Source: Novispirillum itersonii subsp. itersonii ATCC 12639 (GTDB taxonomy: Bacteria; Pseudomonadota; Alphaproteobacteria; Rhodospirillales; Rhodospirillaceae). From it: 64,000 bases of DNA. Where the stretch lies: assembly GCF_000381985.1 (NCBI RefSeq), contig NZ_KB907340.1, forward strand, positions 1 to 64,000, written 5' to 3'. Every line of letters starts with the position of its first letter. Positions within the stretch are counted from its first letter, which is position 1. This document shows, one piece after another, positions 9,844 to 18,880 of this stretch. A program made the translations under genes and the position numbers. The notes under the pieces were generated by a model. The model worked only from the letters and a program-made list of their open reading frames with translations. It did not search any database and had not been told where the DNA came from.

Positions 9844-10335
9844 ATGACCGACCTTCTTTGCCACTGTGGCTCCGGCCAGACCTTTGCCGCCTGCTGTGAA
9901 CCGATCCTGACCGGTGCTGCCCCGGCCAAGACGGCCGAAGCCCTGATGCGGTCACGCTACAGCGCCTTCGTCACCGGCAATGTGGACCACATCGAAAACA
10001 GCATTGCCCCGGAAGCCCGCACCGACTTCAACCGGACCCACGTTGAAGAATGGGCCAAGTCCAGCGAATGGCTGGGCCTGACCGTGGTCAGCACCGAACA
10101 GGGTGGCGAAGACGACGAAGAGGGGTATGTGGAATTCGTTGCCCGCTTCAAGCTGGGCGGCAAAGATTATTCCCACCACGAAACCGGCTACTTCCGGAAA
10201 GTGGATGGCGCGTGGATGTATATCGACGGCAACAACGGCCCGCGCACCGTGGTCCGTCAGGGGCCGAAAGTCGGACGGAACGACCCCTGCCCGTGCGGAT
10301 CGGGCAAAAAGTACAAAAAGTGTCACGGCGCCTGA
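9844..10335 (+). CDS. YchJ/UPF0225 family SEC-C motif protein
   Basis: A 163-residue protein with a Cys-rich zinc-binding element at each end. The N-terminal one is [15 protein letters not shown] and the C-terminal SEC-C motif is [18 protein letters not shown]. The middle is a cystatin/NTF2-like domain containing the family sequence [14 protein letters not shown] motifs bind zinc and in SecA contact SecB or ribosomes; the role of YchJ proteins themselves is not established. The gene stands alone, with a Rho-independent terminator directly after it. Its stop codon lies in the loop of a small hairpin (CGGCG-CCTGA-CGCCG, 10326-10340). Confidence 0.95.
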   Translation: MTDLLCHCGSGQTFAACCEPILTGAAPAKTAEALMRSRYSAFVTGNVDHIENSIAPEARTDFNRTHVEEWAKSSEWLGLTVVSTEQGGEDDEEGYVEFVARFKLGGKDYSHHETGYFRKVDGAWMYIDGNNGPRTVVRQGPKVGRNDPCPCGSGKKYKKCHGA

Positions 10336-10347
10336 CGCCGACACAGA

Positions 10348-10380
10348 CGGGCCGCCCCACCGGGTGGCCCGTTTTCTTTT
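10348..10380 (+). terminator. Rho-independent terminator after ychJ-like gene
   Basis: CGGGCCGCC pairs with GGTGGCCCG (one G-T pair) around a six-base loop, followed by TTTTCTTTT. Confidence 0.9.
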
Positions 10381-10591
10381 ACCGGCACAGGGTTTCCGCA
10401 AAAATTTCAATATTCTGACACTGGTTCCGGCAGACCGCCTGCGGGGGACAGCCCTGCGCCCGGCGCACTTCCCGCCAGCTGAAAATAAGGTCATACTCAT
10501 TCAATCCTAAGGGGCTTTTCTGCCCCATCCTTCGCCCCGGGACATTCCGCCCCGAGACTCCCCCGGAATGACAAGACTCAGGAGAGAAACA

Positions 10592-11467
10592 ATGTCCGGA
10601 CTGAAAATTCTTCAGGCGGTCATCCCCGATGCCCGCACCGGCCTTGCCACACTGGAAACCGCCGTCCTGCTGGGGCGGACGCAGGGCTGTCATGTCCGCG
10701 TCCTGCATGTCCGCCCCGATCCGGCGACCTCCATCCCCCTGATCGGGGAAGCCATGTCCGGCGCCCTGGTGGATGAGGTGATGCGCCTGACCGAAACACA
10801 GGGAAAAGAGCGCGAGGCAGAGGTCACTGCCCTGTTTGAGCAGGTGGTGAACCGCTTTGACCTGACTGTCACGGATGAACCGCCGGGCCCCGGTACCCTG
10901 TCGGTGACCCTGAAAACAGTGGTCGGCGCGGAAGACGATGTTGCAGCCCTGCAGGGCCGGATGAGCGACCTGATCATCGTCGGGCGCCCCGGGGCTGAAG
11001 AAGAACCTGCGCTGCAGGCAACCCTGAATGCTGTGCTGCTGGACAGCGGGCGTCCGGTTCTGGTCGCACCGCCGCGCCCGGTCAACACGCTGGGCACCCA
11101 TATCGCGATTGCCTGGAATGGCAGCCCGGAAGCAATGCGGGCAATTGCCGCCGCCCAGCCGCTGCTGCTGAAGGCCGAAAAGGTAACCATTCTGGTCGCT
11201 GAAGAGCCGGACAGCACCACCTCCGCCGCCGATCTGGAAACTTATCTGGCCTGGCACGGGGTTACCGCCAGCGTGCAGCCGGTAAAAAGCGCGGGCATCG
11301 GTGGGGCCGCCGTCGGCGCTGCCCTGCTGACAGCCTGTGGCGGTCTTGGCGCTGACCTGCTGGTGATGGGGGCCTTCACCCATTCCCGCCTGCGGCAACT
11401 GATTCTGGGCGGCGTGACACGCCATATTCTGGATAATGCCACTCTGCCGGTGCTGTTCAGTCACTGA
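10592..11467 (+). CDS. Tandem universal stress protein (UspA family)
   Basis: A 291-residue protein with two Usp-like alpha/beta domains. The first (about 1-145) begins MSGLKILQAVIPDARTGL and contains IIVGRPGAEEE. The second (about 155-291) contains HIAIAWNGSPEAMRAIAAA and ends with the nucleotide-binding segment GADLLVMGAFTHSRLRQLILGG followed by TRHIL and TLPVLFSH. The G-2x-G-9x-G(S/T)-like element is recognisable only in the second domain, as GAFTHSRLRQLILGGVT, so ATP binding there is likely but modified. I chose the ATG at 10592 because AGGAGAG lies directly upstream; an earlier in-frame start at 10568 has none. The gene is monocistronic between terminators. The family protects cells in stress or growth arrest. 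Confidence 0.92.
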   Translation: MSGLKILQAVIPDARTGLATLETAVLLGRTQGCHVRVLHVRPDPATSIPLIGEAMSGALVDEVMRLTETQGKEREAEVTALFEQVVNRFDLTVTDEPPGPGTLSVTLKTVVGAEDDVAALQGRMSDLIIVGRPGAEEEPALQATLNAVLLDSGRPVLVAPPRPVNTLGTHIAIAWNGSPEAMRAIAAAQPLLLKAEKVTILVAEEPDSTTSAADLETYLAWHGVTASVQPVKSAGIGGAAVGAALLTACGGLGADLLVMGAFTHSRLRQLILGGVTRHILDNATLPVLFSH

Positions 11468-11480
11468 CCGGCGCAACAAG

Positions 11481-11519
11481 CCCTCAGTGTCCCGGCGTGT
11501 CGGTCCGGGACACTGAGGG
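11481..11519. terminator. Bidirectional hairpin between convergent genes
   Basis: CCCTCAGTGTCCCGG and CCGGGACACTGAGGG form a perfect 15-bp stem around a nine-base loop. It sits between the rightward uspA-like gene and the leftward small membrane protein gene. There is no T run, so termination may be Rho-assisted or the stem may protect the mRNA 3' ends. Confidence 0.7.
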
Positions 11520-11520
11520 G

Positions 11521-11769
11521 TCAGTTCTTATCCTCGCCCTGACTCATGATGCCAATCCCCATCCCAACGCTGCCGAAGGTCACAAACAGACCAAAGAACA
11601 GCAGAATCAGGATCAGGGCCGGACTGTCAGAGCGCATTGCCATGGTGCGGATGCCGCCGATATCGGTCCACAGCAACAGAATGCCGAAAACGAAACCGCC
11701 CAGCGTGCCGACGGCCAGATGCTGGAACAGGAATTTCAATACATTGCTTTCATGGCGGTTCAGCGGCAT
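11521..11769 (-). CDS. Small two-helix membrane protein
   Basis: An 82-residue protein with two hydrophobic helices (AVGTLGGFVFGILLLWTDI and the LILILLFFGLFVTFGSVGMG segment). Between them lies a short loop, and the tail is charged, SQGEDKN. I chose the ATG complementary to 11767-11769 (start MPLNRHESNVLKF). A TTG at 11811 would add 14 residues but is a poor start. It is the last gene of a three-gene leftward set with the MFS transporter and the 115-residue protein. It looks like a conserved alphaproteobacterial protein whose function I do not recognise. Confidence 0.7.
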   Translation of the reverse strand: MPLNRHESNVLKFLFQHLAVGTLGGFVFGILLLWTDIGGIRTMAMRSDSPALILILLFFGLFVTFGSVGMGIGIMSQGEDKN

Positions 11770-11830
11770 GGCCCGGCCCCGGATCGTCTGCGGAAAGTAA
11801 GAAGTATTCAAGTATACGCGTGAACGGCCT

Positions 11831-13105
11831 TTATGGTTTGACCCGCGTCAACAAAATCGCCAGCCCGGCAATCAGGAACAGCAGGATCGTTGCCATCCCC
11901 ACCCGTTGCGATCCACTGACCACCGTCACCCATGCCAGCAGCATCGGCCCGGCAAAGGCTGTTACCTTACCCGACAGCGCCGCCAGCCCGAACAGTTCCG
12001 CCCGGCGCTCTTCCGGAGCGATCCGTGCCATCAAAGTCCGGCTGCCGGACTGGACCGGCCCGAAGAACAGCCCCAGCGGCAGCACCAGCGCCCAGAACAG
12101 CACCTTGGAAGAAACCAGCAGCAGACCGATCCCCAGCCCGGTCATTGCTGCCACCCCGACAACAATGATCCAGCGTGCCCCCAGACGGTCATCAAGCCAG
12201 CCGAACACCGCAGCCCCAAGACCGGAGGTCACATTCAGGGCAATACCGAGCAGGATGATTTCATCCAGCCCCATCCCGAAAGTTCCGGCGGCATAAATTC
12301 CGCCAAAAGCAAACAGGGTGTTCAGGCCGTCGAGATAGAGCATCTGCGCCAGCAGAAACCACCCCAGCACCCGATCCCGTCGCAGGGCAGCCACCTGACC
12401 GGCCAGATCAGCCAGCCCGCGCCGCACAACAGACCCTGCCGGTCGGCTGCGGGGCCGCTCCGGGACCATCAGAAACAACGGCAGGGCAAACACCGCCATC
12501 CACAGGGCCGCCAGCAGCATGGTCGCCCTCACCGGCTCCGCCCGTGCCGGATCCAGCCCGAACGGAGCCGGATCGGCCTGCACAAAGCCGACCAGCGCCA
12601 CCACCAGCAGCACCAATCCCCCGGCATAGCCCAAACCCCAACCCCAGCCGGAGACCGCCCCCAGCCGCCGGGGCGGAGCCACCGCGGGCAACAGGGCATT
12701 ATAAAAAGCCATGCCAGTTTCAAAGGCGACCGTCGCCACAGCAACCAGAATCAAAGCCAGCGGCACAGACCCCGGGTCCGGCGTCACCCACCACAGCCCG
12801 GCCGTACAACCGGCACAGAGGATCAGGGTTGCCGCCAGCCACGGCTTGCGCCGCCCGGCCTGATCGGCAATCGCGCCGCCGACCGGGGCCAGCACCGCAA
12901 TCCCCAGACCGGCGGCACCCATCGCCCACCCCCACAGCGCGGTGCCCTGCTCCGGGGTCGGGGCCACGGCTTTGGTGAAGTACGTGGCAAAAATAAACGT
13001 CATCACCAACGCCGGAAAGGCGCTGTTGGCCCAATCAAACAGACACCACGCCGCAACCCGCCCACGATCAAGCCGGTCTGCCGGTGCGGGGGGCGGCGTG
13101 GTCAT
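11831..13105 (-). CDS. MFS transporter, UMF1/Atg22-like family
   Basis: A 424-residue integral membrane protein with about 12 hydrophobic helices. The N-terminus CLFDWANSAFPALVMTFIFA with YF is the signature of UMF1-type major facilitator proteins, which resemble vacuolar Atg22 amino-acid effluxers. The motif-A-like loop GGAIADQAGRRKPWL follows helix 2. A second one, GWLDDRLGARW, lies in the C-terminal half, as expected for the duplicated MFS fold. Substrate is unknown; efflux of amino acids or drugs is possible. It starts 14 bases after the stop of the preceding 115-residue protein gene, and the small membrane protein gene follows, so the three are probably co-transcribed. Confidence 0.9.
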   Translation of the reverse strand: MTTPPPAPADRLDRGRVAAWCLFDWANSAFPALVMTFIFATYFTKAVAPTPEQGTALWGWAMGAAGLGIAVLAPVGGAIADQAGRRKPWLAATLILCAGCTAGLWWVTPDPGSVPLALILVAVATVAFETGMAFYNALLPAVAPPRRLGAVSGWGWGLGYAGGLVLLVVALVGFVQADPAPFGLDPARAEPVRATMLLAALWMAVFALPLFLMVPERPRSRPAGSVVRRGLADLAGQVAALRRDRVLGWFLLAQMLYLDGLNTLFAFGGIYAAGTFGMGLDEIILLGIALNVTSGLGAAVFGWLDDRLGARWIIVVGVAAMTGLGIGLLLVSSKVLFWALVLPLGLFFGPVQSGSRTLMARIAPEERRAELFGLAALSGKVTAFAGPMLLAWVTVVSGSQRVGMATILLFLIAGLAILLTRVKP

Positions 13106-13119
13106 CCCGGCTACCCCGG

Positions 13120-13467
13120 TCAGTGATCAGAACCGTGGAGGATGCTGCTCTGCAGGCCGGTGTCATAGTCCTGACCGGCCTGCGTCAGCACAATGCCGAC
13201 CGGCCAGCGGCTTTCCGCCAGTCCCTTGCGGGTCAGGGCAACCCAGACCGCTTCATTGCGCAGGCCGGTGGCATCCTGCGACATCACCACGTAGGGCCCG
13301 AGATGGAAGTGGTTGCCATGCGGATCGGGGAAGGTGGTAATAAACGGCTGGCCGGTGGCAGCATCGGGCTGGCTGGTGCCTGACAGCTTCGCCAGCACCT
13401 GCAGCAGGGTCAGCGTCTTCAGCTGCAGCGGATTGAGCTTCAGCGGGTTCTTCTTATTGGGGGCCAT
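13120..13467 (-). CDS. Conserved protein of unknown function (115 residues)
   Basis: The start is the ATG complementary to 13465-13467, preceded by AAGGA at a good distance; the upstream in-frame extension has no ribosome site. The protein begins with a basic, Leu-rich helix (MAPNKKNPLKLNPLQLKTLTLLQ). It continues with a mixed alpha/beta region containing FPDPHGNHFHLGPYVVMSQD and ALTRKGL, which hints at a small winged or ferredoxin-like fold. No signal peptide or membrane segment is present. It heads the leftward set with the UMF1-type transporter. It resembles conserved alphaproteobacterial hypothetical proteins, and I cannot give a function. Confidence 0.75.
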   Translation of the reverse strand: MAPNKKNPLKLNPLQLKTLTLLQVLAKLSGTSQPDAATGQPFITTFPDPHGNHFHLGPYVVMSQDATGLRNEAVWVALTRKGLAESRWPVGIVLTQAGQDYDTGLQSSILHGSDH

Positions 13468-13614
13468 CTGTGCGGTCCTTAAACCTGAGGGATCTGAAAG
13501 CGGATCAAGGCAGGAATCGCCAGCCCCGATGCATTGCACTGTCATAGTGCTTTTTCAGGCCGAGGGGAATCCGCTTCGCATCTGCAAATGCGACGCAGAG
13601 TTATCTTTTTCTTC

Positions 13615-13652
13615 GATAAACAAAAACCGGGGTGCGTTGCCACACCCCGGTT
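13615..13652 (-). terminator. Rho-independent terminator of the glutamate dehydrogenase gene
   Basis: On the minus strand AACCGGGGTG, an eight-base loop and CACCCCGGTT form a perfect stem, followed by TTTTTGTTT. It lies just after the stop of the leftward gdh gene. Confidence 0.9.
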
Positions 13653-13677
13653 TCCGGTTTCCAGAACGCCTGACCGC

Positions 13678-16600
13678 TTACCCGGCCAAGGAGCCGAACT
13701 GACGGCTGGCCACGGTCAGCATCGCCAGATCGACACTGGCCGCTGCCCGCAGCTCACCCAACAGCTGGTCGGTCCGGTCCACCGCCGCGCGGTAGCCTTC
13801 GGCCCAACGCGCCAGCGCCTGATCTGCCGCCGTATCCGGCTGCGTGGTCAGAATCCGCGCTGTCACCGCACGCTGCAGGGCATACAGCTCGTCGATCACC
13901 GCTGCTGCCGCCAGCTTTTCCCAATGACTGCCGGACAGCAGCAGGGCTTCCGCCGCGCTGTGCAGCCAGCTCAGGCCAAAGCGGCTGCCAACCGCAAAGT
14001 ACTGGGCCGCAGCCACGGCGATGCTGGTGTTCAGCTCGCCCGACAGGCGCACCACATCGGGCACCGACTCCAGCAGACCCATGTATGCGACACGGCGGGC
14101 CAGATCATCCGGCACACCGGCAGCGGTCAGGGTCTCCACCCGGCGGGCGATGGCATCCGCCATATCCGCAGAGCACAGGCTGTCCACCGCACCGAGCAGG
14201 GCTTCCGCCCCTTCCCGCAGCGAGGCGATCAGGGCACCCTGATCAATCGGCTGGGCGACATGACGCAGCACCCACAGGGTATTGCGCTCAATCAGGCGGT
14301 TGGCGGCATTCAGCATATCAAGCTGGATATCCGCCGACACCTTGGTGTCGAGAGCCTCGATATCGGTCCACAGCTGCCGCAGCCCATAGGCATCGCGGGA
14401 CACCACATAAGCCCGGGCAATCACCGCTGGCGGCTGGCCGGTCTTTTCCATGATCTGAGTCATGAAAGTGATGCCCGCACGGTTAACGATGCTGTTTGCA
14501 GCGTGCGTGGCGATGATTTCACGCTTCAGCTTATGGGCCTTGATCTGGGTCGCATAGGTTTCCCGCAGCTGAGTCGGGAAATAGGCAATCAGATCCGCTT
14601 CCATCGACGGATCATCGGGCAGATCGCTGTCGATGATTTCATCAAACAGCCACAGCTTGGAATAAGCGATCAGCACCGCCAGTTCCGGGCGGGTCAATCC
14701 GGTCCGGTTGTTCAGACGCTCGGCAATGGTCTCGTCATCGGGCAGGAACTCGATGCCGCGGTCAAGACGGCCAGCGCGTTCCAGCATGCGGATCAGGCGG
14801 ACCTGATGGTCCAGCAGATCCACACCCCGCGACCGCATCAGCGACACAGCCTGAGTCTGCAGATAGTTATCCCGCAGCACCAGCGCACCGACCTCATCGG
14901 TCATCTCTGCCAGAAGCTGATTGCGCTGCTTCAGGGTCATGTCGCCATTGGCGAGAACCTGATTGACGAGGATCTTGATGTTGACCTCGTGGTCAGAGCA
15001 GTCAACCCCCGCCGAGTTGTCGATGGCGTCGGTGTTCAGGCGCACCCCATGCTGGGCCATTTCGATACGGCCACGCTGGGTAATCCCAAGATTGGCCCCT
15101 TCACCGACCACCTTTGCCCGGATCTGGCTGCCATTGACGCGCACCGCATCATTGGCGCGGTCACCGGCATCGGCATTGGTCTCGGACGACGCCTTGATAT
15201 AGGTCCCGATCCCGCCGAACCACAGCAGATCAACGTCAGCCTTCAGCAGCACCACGATCAGATCGTTGGGGGCAATGCTGTCAACCGTCAGCCCGAAAGC
15301 CGCCTTCATTTCCGGGCTGACCGGAATGCGCTTGGCTGACCGCTCAAAGATCCCGCCACCGGCGGAAATCAGATCGCGGTTATAATCAGCCCAGGTCGAG
15401 CGCGGCAGTGTAAACAGGCGCTGGCGCTCTTCAAAGCCCGACGCCGCATCCGGGGTCGGATCAATGAAGATATGCATGTGGTTGAACGCCGCCTGCAGAC
15501 GGATATGCCGCGACAGCAGCATGCCGTTGCCGAACACGTCCCCCGACATGTCGCCGACACCGACGCAGGTGAAATCCTGCGTCTGGGTATCGTGCCCGAT
15601 TTCGCGGAAGTGACGCTTCACCGCTTCCCACGCGCCCTTGGCGGTAATGCCCATCGCCTTGTGGTCATACCCCTGCGAACCGCCGGAGGCAAAGGCGTCA
15701 TCAAGCCAGAAACCATATTCCTGCGAAATCGCATTGGCGATGTCAGAGAAGGTCGCCGTCCCCTTATCGGCGGCAACCACCAGATACGGGTCGTCGTCGT
15801 CACGGCGGCGGACCTGCGGCGGCGGCACCACTGCCCCGGCCACAAGATTGTCGGTGATGTCGAGCAGACCGCGCATCAGGGTGCGGTAACACTCGATCCC
15901 TTCCGCCATATAAGCTTCCCGCCCGCCGGTGGCCGGGGGCCGCTTGACCACAAAACCGCCCTTGGATCCGACCGGCACGATCACCGCGTTCTTCACCATC
16001 TGGGCCTTGATCAGGCCAAGGATTTCAGTCCGGAAGTCTTCCCGGCGGTCAGACCAGCGGATACCGCCGCGTGCCACCTTGCCACCGCGCAGGTGAATCG
16101 CTTCCACCCGCGGGCTGTACACCCACACTTCCACCATCGGACGCGGCAGCGGCAGATCTTCAACCTTACGGCTGTCGATCTTGAAGGACACGTAAGCCTT
16201 CGGGCCGCCGTCAGCCGCTGCCTGATAGAAGTTGGTGCGCAGGGTCGATTGAATCAGGTTGAGATACCGGCGCAGGATCCGGTCTTCATCGGAGCTGGTG
16301 ACCGATTCCAGATCTTCCAGAATCCGCTTTTCCAGACCGGCTTCCTCATCGGCATCGCTGCCGGCCGGATCGAAGCGGACATGGAACAGCTTGACCAGAT
16401 GACGGGTGATGCCCGCGTGATTGGCCAGCGCCGTTTCGATCGACTGCTGCGAGAAGGTGAAGGCCGCCTGCCGCAGGTACTTGGCATAGGCGCGCAGCAT
16501 GACCACTTCGCGCCAGGCCAGCCCGGAGGACACAACCAGACGGTTAAAGCCGTCATTTTCAGCGTTCCCCTGCCAGATTGACAGGAACGCCTCGTGGAAC

Positions 16601-18528
16601 GCCGCGCGGATCTGACCGACCGAAACAGCGGTGCCGTCAGCACTGCGCATCGAGAAGTCATGGATCCACACCGACCGCTTGCCGTCGTCCAGAGACACCT
16701 CGAACGGCATTTCGCCGCTGACGAGGAAGCCCATGTTTTCCAGCATCGGCAGAATTTCAGACAGGGTCACCGGCTGATCGACCCGGTACACCTTGAAGCT
16801 GACCTGATCTTCCGACGCTTCCAGCGGGCGGTAGAGGTTCAGCGACAGGCCGGATCCATGCAGGGCATCCTCGATCCGGTCGATGTCGAACACCGCGCTC
16901 TGGGCCGTATAGCGTTCCTTGTAGAAGCTGGGGAACGCCATGCCGTAGCGGCGCAGCAGACGGCCTCCGCGTTCCTCACCCTTCGCCTGCAGGATCGCAT
17001 CGTGCAGATGGTCGGTCCACGCCCGGGCCGCTTCGGAGATGCGGCTTTCAATCTGCTTGACGTCCCACACCGGGATCTGCCCCGGAACGGTCTTGATCAT
17101 GCAGTGCAGGCGGGCCAGCGGGCTGTCACCGACCTGTGTGGAATAGGCGATCTGCTGACCGGCGAAAGACTCCTCAAGGATCTTGCGGATGGTCAGGCGC
17201 AGGGCGGTGTCAAAGCGGTCGCGCGGCACAAACACCAGCGCCGACACAAAGCGTTCAAACTCATCCTGACGGACAAACACCGCCGTGCGGGCCCGGTCCT
17301 GCAGATGCAGGATCCCGACGGCAATTTCCATCAGCTTGTCATCGCTGGCCTGGAACAGCTCATCCCGGGGCAGGTTCTCCAGAATCGACAGCAGGCGCTT
17401 GCCGTCATGGCTGGACGGGCGGAAGCCGACCCGGCGCATGATGCGGTCGATCTTGGTATGCAGCACCGGCACGAAGCTGGCGCTGTTGGTATAGACGTTG
17501 GAGGTGAACAGGCCGACCAGCATATCAATGCCGACCACACGGCCAACGGCATCAAACCGCTTGACCCCGATCACATCCATATGCACCGGGCGGTGAACCC
17601 GTGAGGTGCGGTTGGACTTGGTGATCAGCAGATAGGTCGGCTGGCTGACGAAGGCGCGCATTTCCGGCGGCAGGTCGGACATATGGCGCAGTTCGTCGAA
17701 CACCAGATAATCCGGATCCCGCAGAATGCCGAAACCGTCAGAGCCTTCCACCGCAATTCCGCCGTCAACGGTGGTGTCAGCGGAATAGGTGAAAGCGTAA
17801 TGACGGGTGCCCAGCAGAGTGAAATGGTTATCCACCAGCCAGCTGAGGAAGGCGCTGACATCCTCAGCCTTTTCCTCGATGCCATCGGCGGGGGCGTCGC
17901 CTTCAGTGATTTCCGTCGCCAGCGCATGCACCCGCTGGGTCATCTGCGGCCAGTCGGCCACCGCGTGACGCACGTCCCGCAGCACGGTTTCCAGATCATC
18001 CGCGATGATCTTCAGGATCTTCGGATCGCCCTGCTCGCTGATTTCGATGTGAATCACCGATTCGGTCAGCACGCCTTCGGCCACCGGGGCGTCAGCATCC
18101 AGCACTTCGGACAGCGCGCCTTCCGCGGTACGGCGGGTGTGCAGAATGGGATGCACCACCAGCAGCACATTCAGGCCATGCGACGTCAGTGCCGAAGACA
18201 CCGAATCGACCAGAAACGGCATGTCGTCGTTGACCACTTCGACCACCGTGTGGTCGCCGGTCCAGCCATGCTCGTCCAGACGCGGATTGAACACCCGGAT
18301 CTTCGGGGTGCCGGGGGTCCGCTGACGGGCAAAGCCCAGCAGCGATACAGCCGAGCCGTAAAGCTGCTCGGCTTCGATCTCTTCCAGATCGGCCGGGGGC
18401 ACATCGCGCGTATACTGACGGAGGAAACTTTCGGCCATTGCGGCACGGTCGCCGGACAGCCGATCATGTACCAGCTTTACGGCACGATCGATCAGATCCT
18501 GCTTGGCGGTCTGCTGGAGAAGTCCCAT
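13678..18528 (-). CDS. NAD-specific glutamate dehydrogenase, large (about 180 kDa) type
   Basis: A 1616-residue cytoplasmic enzyme that oxidatively deaminates glutamate to 2-oxoglutarate and ammonia with NAD. The length and architecture match the GDH-180 family: a long N-terminal regulatory region with ACT-like segments (about 1-700), a catalytic domain, a Rossmann domain and a helical C-terminal region. Catalytic-domain marks are RGGKVARGGIRWSDRREDFRTE, VPVGSKGGFVVKRPP and the GVGDMSGDVFGNGML segment. NAD-binding residues lie around VVGEGANLGITQRGR. It stands alone, with its own terminator and a divergent small gene upstream. It probably supports use of glutamate and related amino acids as carbon sources. 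Confidence 0.96.
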   Translation of the reverse strand: MGLLQQTAKQDLIDRAVKLVHDRLSGDRAAMAESFLRQYTRDVPPADLEEIEAEQLYGSAVSLLGFARQRTPGTPKIRVFNPRLDEHGWTGDHTVVEVVNDDMPFLVDSVSSALTSHGLNVLLVVHPILHTRRTAEGALSEVLDADAPVAEGVLTESVIHIEISEQGDPKILKIIADDLETVLRDVRHAVADWPQMTQRVHALATEITEGDAPADGIEEKAEDVSAFLSWLVDNHFTLLGTRHYAFTYSADTTVDGGIAVEGSDGFGILRDPDYLVFDELRHMSDLPPEMRAFVSQPTYLLITKSNRTSRVHRPVHMDVIGVKRFDAVGRVVGIDMLVGLFTSNVYTNSASFVPVLHTKIDRIMRRVGFRPSSHDGKRLLSILENLPRDELFQASDDKLMEIAVGILHLQDRARTAVFVRQDEFERFVSALVFVPRDRFDTALRLTIRKILEESFAGQQIAYSTQVGDSPLARLHCMIKTVPGQIPVWDVKQIESRISEAARAWTDHLHDAILQAKGEERGGRLLRRYGMAFPSFYKERYTAQSAVFDIDRIEDALHGSGLSLNLYRPLEASEDQVSFKVYRVDQPVTLSEILPMLENMGFLVSGEMPFEVSLDDGKRSVWIHDFSMRSADGTAVSVGQIRAAFHEAFLSIWQGNAENDGFNRLVVSSGLAWREVVMLRAYAKYLRQAAFTFSQQSIETALANHAGITRHLVKLFHVRFDPAGSDADEEAGLEKRILEDLESVTSSDEDRILRRYLNLIQSTLRTNFYQAAADGGPKAYVSFKIDSRKVEDLPLPRPMVEVWVYSPRVEAIHLRGGKVARGGIRWSDRREDFRTEILGLIKAQMVKNAVIVPVGSKGGFVVKRPPATGGREAYMAEGIECYRTLMRGLLDITDNLVAGAVVPPPQVRRRDDDDPYLVVAADKGTATFSDIANAISQEYGFWLDDAFASGGSQGYDHKAMGITAKGAWEAVKRHFREIGHDTQTQDFTCVGVGDMSGDVFGNGMLLSRHIRLQAAFNHMHIFIDPTPDAASGFEERQRLFTLPRSTWADYNRDLISAGGGIFERSAKRIPVSPEMKAAFGLTVDSIAPNDLIVVLLKADVDLLWFGGIGTYIKASSETNADAGDRANDAVRVNGSQIRAKVVGEGANLGITQRGRIEMAQHGVRLNTDAIDNSAGVDCSDHEVNIKILVNQVLANGDMTLKQRNQLLAEMTDEVGALVLRDNYLQTQAVSLMRSRGVDLLDHQVRLIRMLERAGRLDRGIEFLPDDETIAERLNNRTGLTRPELAVLIAYSKLWLFDEIIDSDLPDDPSMEADLIAYFPTQLRETYATQIKAHKLKREIIATHAANSIVNRAGITFMTQIMEKTGQPPAVIARAYVVSRDAYGLRQLWTDIEALDTKVSADIQLDMLNAANRLIERNTLWVLRHVAQPIDQGALIASLREGAEALLGAVDSLCSADMADAIARRVETLTAAGVPDDLARRVAYMGLLESVPDVVRLSGELNTSIAVAAAQYFAVGSRFGLSWLHSAAEALLLSGSHWEKLAAAAVIDELYALQRAVTARILTTQPDTAADQALARWAEGYRAAVDRTDQLLGELRAAASVDLAMLTVASRQFGSLAG

Positions 18529-18625
18529 GAGATTGAATCCTGAGCGTGTGTATTATTTTAAACGGGGATTTTTCCCCTACCACACAGAGAACGCCTGATT
18601 CCGGCTAATTTCAAGGGCTTCGCAC

Positions 18626-18844
18626 GTGCAAAATGATGAAACCATACTGACGCTTATGGTCATTCTTACCGCCGGGATCCTGACCGCGCTGGCGGTGTGG
18701 CGTGACCGGGCCCCACGAGAGCTTGGAAAAATCTGGCATTTTCCATGGAGACCTCTGGCGGCAGTGGCGATTCTGGTTATTCTGCTGGGGCTGGCACATC
18801 TGGTCACCCTGCTCAGCGGGCGCCAGTTCACCGGTCGCCTGTAA
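18626..18844 (+). CDS. Small two-helix membrane protein
   Basis: A 72-residue protein with a hydrophobic helix at about 8-25, a basic loop (WRDRAPRELGKIWHFPWR) and a second helix AAVAILVILLGLAHLVTLL. The tail SGRQFTGRL is basic. Start is a GTG with AAGGG upstream; a later ATG would cut the first helix. It precedes the Sel1-repeat protein gene by 36 bases and is probably co-transcribed. The pattern is known in Rhodospirillales genomes as a conserved hypothetical protein. No function is assigned. Confidence 0.75.
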   Translation: MQNDETILTLMVILTAGILTALAVWRDRAPRELGKIWHFPWRPLAAVAILVILLGLAHLVTLLSGRQFTGRL

Positions 18845-18880
18845 AAGCCGGTGCCGCCCCGGTTGTGAAGGAGTTAGTCC

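Noticed and set aside
13534-15339. Long plus-strand open frame (about 600 codons) opposite the glutamate dehydrogenase gene
   Set aside because: It is a shadow of the GC-rich gdh gene; no ribosome site and no protein features.
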